Positions 11,901-23,679 of a DNA stretch of 64,000 bases are shown piece by piece. The notes below the pieces were generated by a model. It saw only the letters and a program-made list of their open reading frames with translations. It did not search any database and had not been told where the DNA came from. Origin of the DNA: Dendrolimus kikuchii. Lineage: Eukaryota > Arthropoda > Insecta > Lepidoptera > Lasiocampidae. Each line of letters starts with the position of its first letter. The stretch's first letter is position 1. The stretch is from positions 5,771,690-5,835,689 of the forward strand of contig CM034403.1 of the NCBI GenBank assembly GCA_019925095.2, given 5' to 3'. The position numbers and the translations under genes are program-made.

Positions 11901-12164
11901 GATACATATAAAATAACATCTTATCATCTTCACCTGCGAGCCATATGCAGTAACTATAACCAAAAATCATAGTGTATACGTGGCTCGCGAACACGAGGCG
12001 AGCGACACAGCGAAAATCAATGTTGGCGGACACATGTACTATAGTATCACGTACACCTTAGAGCACGTTACTGTAACCGCTCTGTTACAGTTAGCAGATG
12101 AGTATGCGGTTTAACTTATAAAATATAAATAGTAATAATCTAATTTTTAATATAGAGTTCTTTT

Positions 12165-12560
12165 TAACCGACTTCCAAAAGGAGGAGGTTCTCAACTTGA
12201 TTTTTTTTTTTTATGTATGTACACCGATTACTCTGAGATTTATGTTCCGATTTACGTGATTCTTTTTAGTTCGGTGCGGTATAGGTGCCATTTGGTCCCC
12301 TAAATATTCAACATAGTTTGGCCCAGTAGTTTTCATTTTATGAACATTTTTTATGAACTTTCTATCCGTTTCGTTCCCTATATCTACCGATTACGCTGAG
12401 ATTTATTATCCGATTTACGTGATTCTTCTTTAATTTGATGCGGAATAGTTGACATTTGGTCTCCTAAAAATTTAACATAGTTTGGCCCAGTAGTTTTCAT
12501 TTTATGAACTTTTTTTGTGAAACTTTTTTGCGTTCCGTTCCGTCCTTAGGACCTATATTT
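12165..12560. repeat. Dispersed repeat with internal tandem duplication
   Basis: Starts CCGACTTCCAAAAGGAGGAGG. A block of about 180 bases (ACCGATTACTCTGAGATTTA through TTTGGCCCAGTAGTTTTCAT) is present twice in tandem. The starting motif also appears inverted at 37026-37062, suggesting a MITE end. Confidence 0.65.
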
Positions 12561-12636
12561 TTTAAGGCGCGCGGCAACTTTCGTAGGCCTACCCATAGCT
12601 AGACACTAAAAAGTAACAAATAAAAAAAAACTTCGT

Positions 12637-12842
12637 TTAAAAAAACCGACTTCAAAAACTAAAAAGTATAAAATAACTTATTTCTAAAGCTATTTTTAAT
12701 TATAATATCTTATTTTTAATATATATTTTCTAAAACATCTTGAAGTCGGTGCCTACTTGGCACCGACTTCAAGATGTTAAACATAAAAATTACTATATTT
12801 TGTAAAAATTGCTTTTTTAGTTTTTGAAGTCGGTTTTTTTAC
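12637..12842. mobile_element. MITE with nested palindromes
   Basis: Outer arms are about 27 bases (around AACCGACTTCAAAAACTAAA at left and its inverse at right). At the centre 12734-12753 pairs perfectly with 12759-12778 (20-bp stem, loop TACTT). The whole element can fold on itself. The 12850-13035 stretch shows nothing else. Confidence 0.8.
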
Positions 12843-13039
12843 TTAATACATTATAACTATAAACTAGTACAGTGAAGGAAACTTAGCTTACATCGTATTC
12901 TACCTATAACCCCTTAAGACTATAAGTAGAATACTAAGTAGGCAAGGTCATCGAAGGCAATGGGTAAGGTTCCTAGAAGGCTGGCTACGTTACCTCGCTG
13001 ATCTCCCGAAGAGGCAATAAGTCGTTTTGAAAAAAGTAA

Positions 13040-13084
<45 letters not shown>

Positions 13085-13231
13085 GAAATCCACGTATATA
13101 GTGATTCATCACGATATCTTAGGTACTATAATACGTATAAACTTGAAATTTGGCATGGACCTTCCTTTCGCCAAGTACAGGTCAGCTAAGAACGGATTTT
13201 ACGGCACACGAAGCGGGCGGGTATCAGCTAG
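13040..13231 (+). mobile_element. Small Helitron (192 bp) beginning with an AT run
   Basis: Starts TC followed directly by (TA)n, ends GAAGCGGGCGGGTATCAG then CTAG at 13228-13231. It is preceded by A and followed by T as expected for Helitron insertion. The AT microsatellite is its 5' part. The 13240-13630 stretch is AT-rich without features. Confidence 0.65.
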
Positions 13232-13636
13232 TAAGTAATAATAAATTACTATTTGAATAATAATGAATGCGTTATTGACTCCTATTACTTGTATATAATT
13301 ATATACATTCATTACCTCTATATATAGAACTCTTTATAGTTCCTGGACAGCTACGTATTTAAAATTTGTTTCCAAATAAAATAATGAACGAAAACACTTT
13401 ATTGTTCACCAAAATTTAAACTTAAAAACTAGATACAATAAATGTTGAACAAAGGGCGGCCTTATCGCTTAAAGCGATCTCTTCCAGGCAACCCCTTAAA
13501 CTAAGGAAAATATTAAAACATGACAGTGGCGTTGTAGACAATAAATAATATAAAATGTTCAAAATATATAAAATAAATAAATAAAAATATTATATACTAT
13601 ATAAACACAGTACATATCATAATACATACAGCACTA

Positions 13637-13965
13637 TTATACCTGAGAGGACCAAAAATAATTAAAAACCATGATTTTAAAAGAGAATACTGACTTAGCT
13701 TGTCTGATGTTGAGTGGCAGTGAGTTCCATAAACGGACAGCCTGTACTGTGAAAGAGTTGTCAACGAAGGAAGAAGTGTGTTCAGGTGTCATTAAGGAGA
13801 GATTATTACTAGAGCGCAAATAACGGGAATGAGAAAGATGTAGGAAGTCAAAACGTTCCTTTAAATAAGGAGAAGTACGAGGATCAAAAAGGATGTTGTA
13901 CAAAAGAGAGAGCAAGTGAACATTCCGGCGAAGGCGAATAGGTAACCAAAATAATGTGTGACCTA
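13637..13965 (-). pseudogene. Non-LTR reverse transcriptase C-terminal fragment
   Basis: The minus strand reads LGHTLFWLPIRLRRNVH, LSLLYNILFDPRTSPYLKERF and, near the stop, SSFVDNSFTVQAVRLWNSLP. The VRLWNSLP block is typical of LINE polyprotein C-termini. It is 5' truncated; the catalytic domain is absent. 13970-14330 shows nothing recognised. Confidence 0.75.
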
Positions 13966-14331
13966 AAGTTAAAATTAAATGACCCGTAGTAACGCTAATG
14001 TTCTTACAGAATGAATCACATTTCGTTCAAAAATTACTCATAATTTCACCCAGAAAATTAGACGAAACCCGTAATTTGTAAAAGTTAACGTCCAAAAATT
14101 AACTATAATTGCTTTGTCTAATATTTGTTTTCGACGCCTTTGTGAAGCGGGTATGATAAAAGTTAACCATTTTCCTTTCCGGGAAAAAAGTTGTAATACA
14201 CAGGAACGGTATTTGTGTTTAATGCCCGTCACTAGGATTTTACTCGTGACTTCGTCCGTCTAAAGTTTTTGGCGGGAACTGAAAGGAGATATTATGCTGT
14301 GCAGTTTTATTTTCTAAAAATGTGTAAAATT

Positions 14332-14566
14332 GTCATTGTCAGGAGCCTTAAGAACAGACGAGCGTGCATGACAAGAGTTATGAATGTCAAAGAAGCAAGT
14401 CAGGTGTGTAAGAATAAGCCTAAGTGGCACTCTGTTGACCGTGCCTACCCCGCAAGGGAACTGGCGTGAAGTTATATGTGTGTGTGTGTGTGTGTGTGCG
14501 TGTGTGCGTGCGTGCGTGCGTGCGTGCGTGAGTGCGTGCGTGCATTCGCGTGCGCGTGCGTGTGTG
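14332..14566 (+). mobile_element. RTE-type LINE 3' fragment with TSD
   Basis: The last part of the LINE ORF (RSLKNRRACMTRVMNVKEAS through AYPARELA) is followed directly by the stop and a GT-rich tail. An 11-bp direct repeat TGTGTAAAATT flanks it (14321-14331 and 14567-14577). The tail has expanded into the microsatellite at 14475-14570. Confidence 0.8.
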
Positions 14567-14570
14567 TGTG
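14475..14570 (+). repeat. GT/GTGC microsatellite
   Basis: (TG)n grading into (CGTG)n and back. It sits exactly where the LINE tail of tetranucleotide repeats should be, so it very likely grew from that tail. Confidence 0.9.
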
Positions 14571-14577
14571 TAAAATT

Positions 14578-16335
14578 ACTCTAAAACGAAAAATAGTTGT
14601 AGGATATTGATAGTTTTTGAGTAGTAATTATGTGTTTTGTGAGAAATGTGAACTGTATAGTCCAATGTGGCCTTTTGAGTTGTCACAAGAACTCCGTTGA
14701 ATGGCACCAGCTGATAAACTTCAGTTCAGATGTGCTACACATAGGCTTAAGAAAATGAAGAAACTATATTGTAAACTAAGATCTGGCTTAAAGGCCTAGC
14801 TGCCAAGCTATAAACCTAAATAAAGAATATAAAAAATTTGTCCGTCTAAAATGTGATTGGTCTGTTTTCGGTCGGTCGGTTCTGTCGGTTTTTATCGTAA
14901 AATGGTGCTATTCAATTGCTATCAGTGTTTAAAGTTGTTGTGTCAAATTTTCTCAAAAATATATTCCATATTGTTTAATCGACAGTTTAGTGCAGTTCCT
15001 TATATTTAAAAGTGACACTAAATTTAGAAAATTGATGAAAAAATGTTTAGTATTGTTGTCATATGTTATACAATATAAGCTTTATCTGTAGTTATATGCA
15101 ACACACTGCAATTCAAAAGGCACTAATTAGACATAGACTGACGGACAGACTAATTTCATTACCTTATACATTTTTGTTATTTTTATTATTAGAGTTTAAT
15201 TAAATAACAGTGGAGAAATTAAACTGCAAGCAGTGTTCACCTATAATTACTTTTTACATCACATTGTAAACCTAAGTCATAAATCTAGTAACTGATCAAA
15301 TGTACATCTAGTAACTGTTGTTGATCCTTACTAAAATAAAATAAAATAAAAACAGTCGTGTAGCGAACACCTCAGAGATCCCCGGAGTGTTATTGGTTAA
15401 AAACCAAAATCATTAATCTAAATAAGTTTCCCCAACTCTAAATAAGTAACGAAGGTGATTTTGTTATTTCAAGGTTTACGCTATAAATGGCATACTTTTT
15501 GGGCTAATTGCATAGAACGCTTTCTTCCGTGACCTGCTGCAATTAAGATGCTTGTCGAGAAAGATTTTACCTTTTGTAATTTTAGCTTACAACTTCAAAA
15601 TGGGGCTATAAACGACGGTTGTGTTTTGTGTGTGTATTTTTTAAGTGAAAGAAAATAATTACTTGTTTGTTGTTGGAATTAAAGTAGTACTTTGAATATT
15701 ATGTGTGTGCTTATTTATGAACACAGTAATTAAATATGTATGTTTGTTATTGTTATATATTAATGAAACCACCGTAATTAATTAATATGGATTTCCAGAG
15801 ACGTCGCGTTCCGTATGACATACTTATGTTATTGTAACACGTTTTCATTGCTATAAGTGTAGACGTGCCCAACACTGGGTCGACGAGGAACTTGGTTTAT
15901 ATTAATACTACTTTGCGTCGAGTTTAAATTTTGCTATCTTGAACAAATGTGTCGTCACAACAAACCTGTAATTTTTTATTTCTAATTTTAAAGTCATACT
16001 ATGACAGTTTTTTTTTTATTTTTCCTGTCTCCGGACGAACTGGATTGTCCGGGTTTGTTGCTTTTTTGTTTGTTTTTTTTTATATATATTTTTTATTTTT
16101 ATTTTTTTGTTTTTATTTCTTTATTTTCCAAATTTTTCTATACATATACTGAGCTATTTATAAAATTATCTTATAATTATTGATTACATGTTTTTAGCTA
16201 CTATTTGTTTGTCTCCTTAAGTATTTTGACTATGGCAGGTTGCCGTTAGCTGTTAACTCCATCAATCGAGTAAAAATGTATGTAGGTTATATATTCGTTC
16301 AAACAAAAAACAACTAACTTTAGGTAAAAATATTT
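14578..16335. other. No recognisable feature
   Basis: AT-rich sequence including T-rich tracts at 16009-16130. Short open frames here are low-complexity F/L/Y-rich translations, not genes. Confidence 0.5.
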
Positions 16336-16338
16336 CTG

Positions 16339-16405
16339 AGGAGTTTCTTGTCGTTTCTCCTTCTTAAAACAGCGCTGATAAGTTGCGAAGCGGTGTACAT
16401 AGATT
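16339..16405 (+). repeat. Shared motif 'GTTGCGAAGCGGTGTACAT', copy 1
   Basis: Blocks TTTCTTGTCGTTTCTCC, AAACAGCGCTGATAAG and GTTGCGAAGCGGTGTACATA recur in order at 37785-37860 and 47825-47890. A variant with GTTGCGAAGCGGTAGTAA occurs at 35895-35950 and 50080-50150. Confidence 0.6.
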
Positions 16406-16436
16406 AGGGGCCATCCATAAGTTACGTCAATGTTAA

Positions 16437-16448
16437 GGGGGGGGGGGG
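16437..16448 (+). repeat. 12-base G homopolymer
   Basis: Twelve consecutive G on the plus strand, unusual in this AT-rich context and prone to sequencing error. Confidence 0.9.
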
Positions 16449-16529
16449 AATAAGGTCGACGAAGTGTGACAAGGTGTGGGAGGGAATTTCGTGACGTCAT
16501 GTTTCAAAATCTAATATATTTAATCGTCC

Positions 16530-16820
16530 GTGCAGGAACGGAGAAAGAATACAATTTCCTGCGGCCGGGCGGAGTGTCGTAAGAGGCGACAAAACAACCC
16601 ACAGCAGGTAGGGCGTTTGGCCAACTGTATGACTACCACCCCCGTTCTAGAGTATGCCGCCATAACAACCTTGAATTGTGTTCCGGCATTAGTGACAAGG
16701 TTCTAGTCTCCCTAAAGAGAGCAGCATCGCATTTGGTGTAGCAAATGTCCAAAGGCGATGGTAACCGCTTTCCATCAAGTGGGCCGTCGGCCTGTTTGCT
16801 GAAGTCGTGCAATAAAAAAA
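16530..16820 (+). mobile_element. LINE-tailed SINE, copy 4
   Basis: Full 5' block GTGCAGGAACGGAGAAAGAA to CTGCTGAAG and an A-rich tail, with small deletions relative to the copy at 48007-48327. From 16825 to 17100 no feature is recognised. Confidence 0.85.
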
Positions 16821-17104
16821 ATTACGTTCTAAAACACGACATTTGAACTAATAACGAAAAACTTCAAAACATTTCCAACTCTATCTGTATGAACATTGTG
16901 TTTAAATTAATAAAAAATAATTTAAATGGAAATAAAACTAATTACGGAACTGAGGTTTTCATTTAATAATTTCTTAATGTAAAATTGAAAAATATGTGAC
17001 GTCACCACATTAGGGAGGGAGAAGTACTACGAATGTGACCAGCCGTGATAAGGACGGGGGAGGGGTCAAAAATGAAATTCGTGTGACATATTTTGTGGAT
17101 ACCC

Positions 17105-18230
17105 CCCTATTTTTATTCGAGGGGAAACGGATTGAAGGCCAACAGCCGCGCGATGGGGGAAAGTCACGGCCGGAGTGTGGGATTCGCCAGGTTGGGATGG
17201 CACTAGCACCTCTAGCCAGGACTATATTGCCACACCACAGTAAGGGATATCAACTAAAACCTCTCGGCATTCCGTCCTTTGCCTTAATGCTAGAGCCACG
17301 GGTATAGGCCTAGCCCTCTCCGCTAGCCCTGGCAAACAGTGGCCCAACTGCCTCATTCACTGCCTGGGGAACTACTTTTTTTTCCCAGCATCTCATTGCG
17401 TAGGGCGGTCTGTAACGCAGCCCACGGGTGGAGAGGTGAGCGTGCGCGAAATACGTCGCGCTCCCATCTCGGCGGCATAACGGTGGGTGAGAACCCTTTC
17501 CCCAGGGATCCAGCTGTGCCAGCCTCTCACGGCGGCCGAAGGGTCAACCTGGCACACCGGCGCCAACGCGTTATCCTTTGGCAGGAGCGGAGCAGGGACG
17601 TGCGCTCACGCTTCTGCTCCGCTTCCTCCTTAGCAAGCATGACAAGCTCGCAAAAGGTCTGGGTGGGGCTTACGGGCGCTAGTTTGTCCAAACTAGACAC
17701 GTCTAAAGAGTGTGCAGCACCATATCCTCATCGCCTGTAACACAATGATGGCACCCTGTCGTTGACTCGAGGCCTAGACGACACAGGTACCTTCCGAAGT
17801 ATCCGTGCCCCGAGAGGACCTGCGTCAGCTAGAACGTCAGGCTCCCCTATCTTCGTCCAATCCAGTCCTGTAGAACGGGCCTCACCGCTCCGATAGTGGC
17901 GAGGCCCGCGCTGGGGTGCCTGAGGCGTTCTTCTCAGACCACCATGGCGACGTCGCAGAGCTCCGACCGGCAAGCCTCGGTTTCCTGAGGTGCCGGTTTC
18001 GTGCCCATCGCCAGGGCCTCCTCACGCCACTGGTATAACGACACGAGAACCCGAGGCCGCTTCGAAGGACATACTATCCCATTCTCGCCCTGACTGTCAG
18101 CACTCACTGCATTTGTCACAGCAAGGCTATATTTTTGGCCGTCAGGCAGTCTGCCCAGACGGGGGCCCCGTATAGGGCCATAGACCACACGATGCTTTCG
18201 AAGAGTGGATGGCTCTCTAGGAAGACATAA
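17105..18230 (-). pseudogene. R1-clade LINE, RT C-terminus plus 3' UTR
   Basis: On the minus strand the 5' part reads FESIVWSMALYGAPVWADCL, then AKNIALL. After several frame breaks comes a CHHC knuckle followed by a DED-LHTL stretch, and then a block rich in R/E. Known: R1-type LINEs have YGAPVWA in the RT C-terminal region and a CHHC...EDTAQHTL zinc knuckle near the end. The GC-rich 3' UTR (about 17105-17560) matches 39985-40260 in the same orientation and 32560-32890 and 57400-57800 in the inverse one. Several stops and frameshifts make it inactive. Confidence 0.75.
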
Positions 18231-18234
18231 TTTT

Positions 18235-19318
18235 TAACTTATTTGTAACGTAATTTGAATAAAATCTATGTTATTTGAATATCGAATTGTTTCATGATTG
18301 TGCTCAATATTCATGTCTGTCTTTCAATTTTTTGGAAATGAGTCATAAACATTTCAAAAAATAAAACTTAATTGTTGAAAAAAGTCTCATAGTTGACTTT
18401 TTAACTGTTTTTTCGTTTTTGTTTTATTGTAAAACGTTTCAAATTTTGTTATTTGCACACAAATACACTTTATATTTACTATAAACACGAATTTGTCTTT
18501 GAATGTATTTCATAATTTAAGAAACATCATTAATATAGTAAGCAGATAGTTAAAAAGCCCCATCTTCTTTATTTAGGTCAATGGCTCGACCGCACTTGGC
18601 ATTGATTTTGTCAAAAAAATGACATAATATGAAAACTTTTTTAACAATTACGTAATTTCGTTTTTTTTAAAGTCAACACTGATTGATTTAAAAAAAAAAG
18701 CCAGAAATGAACCGCTTACTTTCGGAATAAGTATTACGTAAATATTTTAATGAATTGTAAACCCACCTAAGAGCCTAAGACTCATAAAGAGATATTTATT
18801 TTAGAATTTAATTAACAGCGAGAGTTTAATTTCGCCGCGGGTTGTTTGACAAATAAAGTAGTTAAAACAAACCCCGCTTTTAGCTTTTGACAAACGTAAC
18901 TGGGTTTGTAAATTCGGGCACCACAACTTTCAGATAATATAATTATAGGGTAGTGTGAAGGTAAATGTGTTACTAAAGCTTTACTTTTGACTTTGTTTGT
19001 GTTTGTTCAGATTTCGTATCCCACGGCAAATATTACACTATCAGGGATAAAAATCATCCCATACTGTGGTCTCTAAATGGTTTTGTACAATAGTTTATGG
19101 AAAAGTGGTTGGGAAAACTAGACCCATAAAACAGGTGCATAGACAAAAGTCTAGGAGTTTTGTTACGTGGTTTGCAGTATTTTTTTTCAATATACACGGA
19201 TTTATGGGGTATCGTTAGACAGATCTTGAAAAACATGGCAGTGTTCTTTAACAATTTTTTTATCGAGGTGGAGAAATACTTTCTTTCAATATGTGGACGA
19301 ACTAGGGTTCCCAACCGT

Positions 19319-19320
<2 letters not shown>
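18235..19320. other. No recognisable feature
   Basis: AT-rich, no supported frame, no recognised repeat. Confidence 0.5.

Positions 19321-19321
<1 letters not shown>

Positions 19322-19379
<58 letters not shown>
19322..19379. repeat. AT microsatellite abutting the Helitron 3' end
   Basis: Pure (AT)n immediately outside the CTAG terminus; probably the insertion target. Confidence 0.95.
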
Positions 19380-19380
<1 letters not shown>

Positions 19381-19734
19381 TAGAGATTACCCCGCGGCTC
19401 CGCCGCGCGTCAAACTCTAGTGCGTACCTCTTGTTTTAAGAGCAGGCTTTAATACAGGATATATTGTATTTTATTTTTATGTTTGTGCTATTTGCCCTCA
19501 GAAGATTTACTTCATTTTATATCGCAAACTATCCTATCTACCGGGATGAATAGTATCTACGTCCATTTTCGATATTTAGACAGACAGATCGAGTGAAAGT
19601 CGCATTTCGCATTCGCAGTCGCAGATTATGATTTTTTATATCTATAAACTTGATAAATGATTGGTCCCCAATACAAACTTTACTACCCTGTTTCAACCCG
19701 TTCTAGTTTTATTTATATAACTAAAGATTGTGTA

Positions 19735-20350
19735 AACTACATAAACGACCAAAACTACCAAACGTACTAAAACTACCGAAAGTACCAAATCTACCAACCA
19801 AAACTACCACAACTACTTAAACTACCACAATTACCAAATCTACCACAAACTACCAAAACCACCACAACTACCAAAACTACCACAACTATCAAAACTACCG
19901 CAATTACCAAAACAACCGAATATACCAACTCGACCAACCAAAACTACCAAATCTACAAACCAAAACTACCACATCTATGAAAACTACCATAACTACCAAA
20001 ATAACGGAATATACCAAATTTACCAATCAAAACTATTATAACTACCAAATCTACAAACCAAAACTACCACAACTACCAATACTACCACTACTACCAAAAC
20101 TACCACAACTACCGAAACTACGAAATCTACAAACCAAAACTATCACAATTACCAAAACTACCACAACTACTACAGCTACCAAAACTACCACAACTACCAA
20201 AACTACCACAACTACCAAAACTACCACAACTACAAAAACAACCGAAACTACCAAAACAACCGAAACTACCTAAACTACCAGCATAAACTACCGAAAATAG
20301 CAAAACTACCAACCAAAACTACCAAAACTACCTAAACGACCAAATTGACC
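19735..20350 (+). repeat. 9-bp minisatellite (AACTACCAA-type)
   Basis: Degenerate units such as AAACTACCA, CAACTACCA and AAATCTACC repeat with a 9-bp step over about 600 bases. Frames rich in T/K or in V/G arise from this period and are not genes. Confidence 0.9.
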
Positions 20351-20640
20351 AAAATAAAGAAAATGGTAAACCACAAATAAAAAACCTATCCTAGTTTCCG
20401 GGATAAACTTTACATAAATCTATCCCAAAATCTATCCCAGTATCCGGGATGAAAAGTATCCCTTTGCCACCCTCTGTATTCAAGTTAAATATGTACCGAG
20501 TATCAGCCAAATCGGTCCAATAGTCTTTCCATAAAAGGATAAAAAACAGAGAGCCAAATATACTTTTATCCAGGAAACTATCCCATTATTCGGGATAAAA
20601 AGTATCCTACGTTCATTCTCGGCATCGAAAATATATATAC

Positions 20641-20643
20641 TCA

Positions 20644-20698
<55 letters not shown>
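20641..20698. repeat. AT microsatellite in Helitron copy 2
   Basis: Pure (TA)n, flanked by TACTCAGTATATA at left and TATACTGAGTTTC at right, so the run sits inside a short inverted repeat. Confidence 0.95.
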
Positions 20699-20699
<1 letters not shown>

Positions 20700-20799
20700 T
20701 GAGTTTCAGCCAAATCGGTCCAGTGGTTTTTACGTGAAAACGAAACAGACAGACAAACAGAGTTACTTTTGCATTTATAATATTAATAGGGATTATAAT

Positions 20800-21620
20800 T
20801 AACTAAATACAGCCTAGAAATAAAACTCGCGAGAGCTATGTACTGCATTTGTTCGTAGACAAAGTATTGAAGACGGAACATAGTGATCACAGACAGAAGT
20901 CACAAATTTTACACATTTATGTCACTTGAATTTTGACGTCTCAGGGTTGCGTTCGCAACATATATAAAATAAATAACGAAACCTAAGTGTGTACTATAAT
21001 TATTTCTCCAAATTTTCCCAAAAATACAATATGTTTGCTGCTAAATAACAAAATACTATATTTCTTCAAAAAAGGTGGCAATCCTAGTGCCAGTGCCATC
21101 TTGTAACTTTTGAATTATGAAGTATAAAATTGTATAAAAATATTATAAGACATTTAAAAATATTTTTGACTAAAATAAGTTTGAACAAGTTCTATTGAAT
21201 CGGCTTTTGAGATATTTTCAGTTAAATGATTTATAAGAGTTTTTTTACATAAATGCCAAATTTCAAGATTGTTTTTGAAACAAAATTTATTATAACCTTC
21301 TCTAAGGTCCGAAATCGAGTCGTCAATAAATTGTTATTAGAAAATGTTCATGGAAAGAATTTCATTGCATGATGCAACGCAGGAAATTAAACTGCCTATA
21401 TTCACTTTGACGTGTCCCAAATTAACCTTTTGTTTAGAAAGAGCTTGCAAAATGTTTTAACATAGTTGACAGGGTTTTAAAAGCTTACTCACTATATCTT
21501 TCTTCTATATTTGAACTGAGGTACAAAATACGCGGCACATTTTAATATTCGCAGTAAAATAATTATATTAGCCAAAAATTGCCTTCATTTATTGCAGACG
21601 TGTTCAATACGCTTGGCCCA
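20800..21620. other. No recognisable feature
   Basis: AT-rich, no supported frame, no recognised repeat. Confidence 0.5.
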
Positions 21621-21627
21621 GTTTAGG

Positions 21628-21948
21628 TGAGTAGCAACACCTCGTACTTGACTCCGGGTGCCAAGGCAAGGCCCCCGCCTCCGTGCTTGCCTTAGCCAGC
21701 CGGCACGGAGTGGAGATCGCTAGAGCTAAGACTCAAGCTCCACGGGTGGAAGTGATAAATGGCATCACGTCAGAAGTATCTTTGGTAAACCTGCAGCCCA
21801 CCTCTCTACGCCCCTTAGCCACTCACACCCATGTTGCCCCCGTCTTCAATGGCATTTTTTGGGGCCCATGCAGGGAGTGGCGAGTCACCGTCTGCATATT
21901 TTTCTATGTTCCCTGAACATCGCGACGGGCAGACGCCATCGTCCCCAC
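21628..21948 (+). repeat. GC-rich dispersed repeat, copy B (unassigned family)
   Basis: Near-duplicate of 7003-7306 in the same orientation. GC-rich sequence continues past the shared part to about 22245 (GGCCTCTACGTGTTGGCC and similar), so this copy may include more of the parent element. From 22250 to 22610 nothing is recognised. Confidence 0.7.
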
Positions 21949-22614
21949 CCCTAGTGTCACTAGCAGTTCAAGCCAATAGCCCGGTACTTTTTGTCCCCAT
22001 TTCCCACAATAGTCCTACACTGGCCGGGGCTTGTCCTTGGGTGCATTATTATATGGTGTAGACAGGTATAATCGCCGGTCAGTATCACGCCACATTTACA
22101 TTAAATTTGTCAAGGGGCCTCTACGTGTTGGCCTTCCCATGGCCCCACGAAAACCCTCCAAATGTACGGGCCATTTTCATCACCCGTGGTCTTGAAAGAC
22201 CAAGATATGAATCTGCGGATACAATCACTTTAGGCCCTTTGTTATTTATTTATGTATTCTGTACTAAGACATTCTCGTGTTGTTTTCAAAACCGTTTAAC
22301 GTTGGAACTAGATACATACAGACATAATTATCTGGTATCAGCTGGAAATCGACATATTCTAACAACGGTACATTACGAGATTTATTAATGGCCGGTTTCT
22401 ATATCTCATTATTCCCTCACTTGCTTTACAAAAGGTTGAATTTTGACATTACATCTATAAAGCTTATATCAAATTTAACCGATAGTAAGACAAATAAACG
22501 GTTAATTATATATAGGAACCGGCCATTAAGAGCATCCTTTGACCATCTATCTGTTGGATCACATTTCTATGTGGTGAACCGCTAATCTCCAGTTCGTCAG
22601 TCAGTCCGTTGACC

Positions 22615-22950
22615 TCTAATTTAATAATATATACATATAATAAAATTGTAGAGGTCGAATTTCTGTACAATGAAAAAATGCTAAAAACCGAGTCAGGGGG
22701 ATGTAAGAAGTGAAATAGAACTAATTTGGATTTTTTTTAAATTTTTGTTTCTGTCTGTGCGTCTGTTTGTCTGTCTGTTTGTACCGGCTAATCTCCGAAA
22801 CGACGGGATCGATTTCAATTAAATTTTGTATGGTGCTAGCTTATATCCCTGGTCAACATATAGGATACTTTTGATCCCGAAAAATTAAAGAGTTCCCGTG
22901 GGATAGTTAACAAACCGCACCACGCGGACGAAGTCGCGGGCATCAGCTAG
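22615..22950 (+). mobile_element. Helitron
   Basis: The 3' end carries CACGCGGACGAAGTCGCGGG, ATCAG and CTAG (22947-22950) then T. The 5' end is near TCTAATTTAATAATATATAC. The inside has CTAATCTCCGAAACGACGGG and GATCCCGAAAAATTA blocks typical of these elements. From 22960 to 23280 no feature. Confidence 0.7.
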
Positions 22951-23287
22951 TAACAAATAATAATGTACCAGACAGCCGAACAAATACTTGATACATTTCA
23001 ATTAAACATTGGTTCACACTTGAAACTACGTACTCTTGATTCCCGACAGCAATTTGGATCCAGTTCAAACAATCTTAGTTATATTAATTAAAAGTTACAA
23101 GCAGCTACACGTGTAACTATGTTGTAACTAAGTCTAATGTAAATTGTTTTGATGCTATTGATTTTCGAAATATTTGTCTTAATCTTAAGAGTAGAAATCA
23201 GAAATATTTTCAAATATGCTAAGATCTTAACTCAGACTAAATCATTCTTGGAATACGACCACAGAGGAAGCTGCGAAAAATATGTTT

Positions 23288-23352
23288 TTGCAGGAGTTCA
23301 GCAGACAGGCAGACGGCCCACTTGATGGAAAGCGGTTACCTATGGACATTTA
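23288..23352 (-). mobile_element. LINE-tailed SINE 3' tail, inverted fragment
   Basis: Reverse complement of the SINE tail (CAGCAGACAGGCAGACGGCC, GATGGAAAGCGGTTACC). It lies head-on against the full copy at 23360, making an imperfect palindrome with it. Confidence 0.8.
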
Positions 23353-23359
23353 AAACACC

Positions 23360-23674
23360 AGGAACGAAAGATACAATTTCCTGCGGCCGGGCGGCCTGTC
23401 GTAAGAGACGACAAAACAACCCACAGCCAGGTGGTAGGGCATTTGCCCGACTGGATGGCTACCACCCCTGGTCTAAAGTATGTCGCCATAACAACCTTGG
23501 GTTGTGTTCCGGCCGGCATCAGTGACCAGGTTCCAGTATCCCTTAAGAGAGCAGCAGCGCAGTTGTACCACCTTAGGTGTTGCAAATGTCCATAGGCGAT
23601 GGTAACCGCTTGCCATCAAGTGGGCCGTCCGCCTGTCTGCTGAAATCCTGCAATAAAAAATAAATAAAAAAAAC
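23360..23674 (+). mobile_element. LINE-tailed SINE, copy 5
   Basis: Runs from AGGAACGAAAGATACAATTT to the A-rich tail after CTGCTGAAATCCTG. The GCCATAACAACCTTGGGTTG and GGCGATGGTAACCGCTTGCC blocks are intact; it carries a small GGCC duplication near 23511. Confidence 0.85.
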
Positions 23675-23679
23675 ATGCA

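Larger units (their letters stand above)
19380..20792 (-). mobile_element. Minisatellite-bearing Helitron, copy 2 (both termini)
   Basis: The minus-strand 5' end is TCCCTATTAATATTATAAAT (starting at 20792, preceded by A) and the 3' end is a GC-rich hairpin (GCGCGGCGGAGCCGCGG) running to CTAG at 19380-19383, followed by T. It shares the AT run, the ATCCCGG-type blocks and the terminal hairpin with 1-1316. Its 9-bp array is unrelated in sequence. About 1.4 kb, no RepHel coding. Confidence 0.8.

Noticed and set aside
19977..20312. T/K-rich and V/G/S-rich frames, as possible mucin- or silk-like genes
   Set aside because: Same cause: a degenerate 9-bp array in the inverted Helitron copy.
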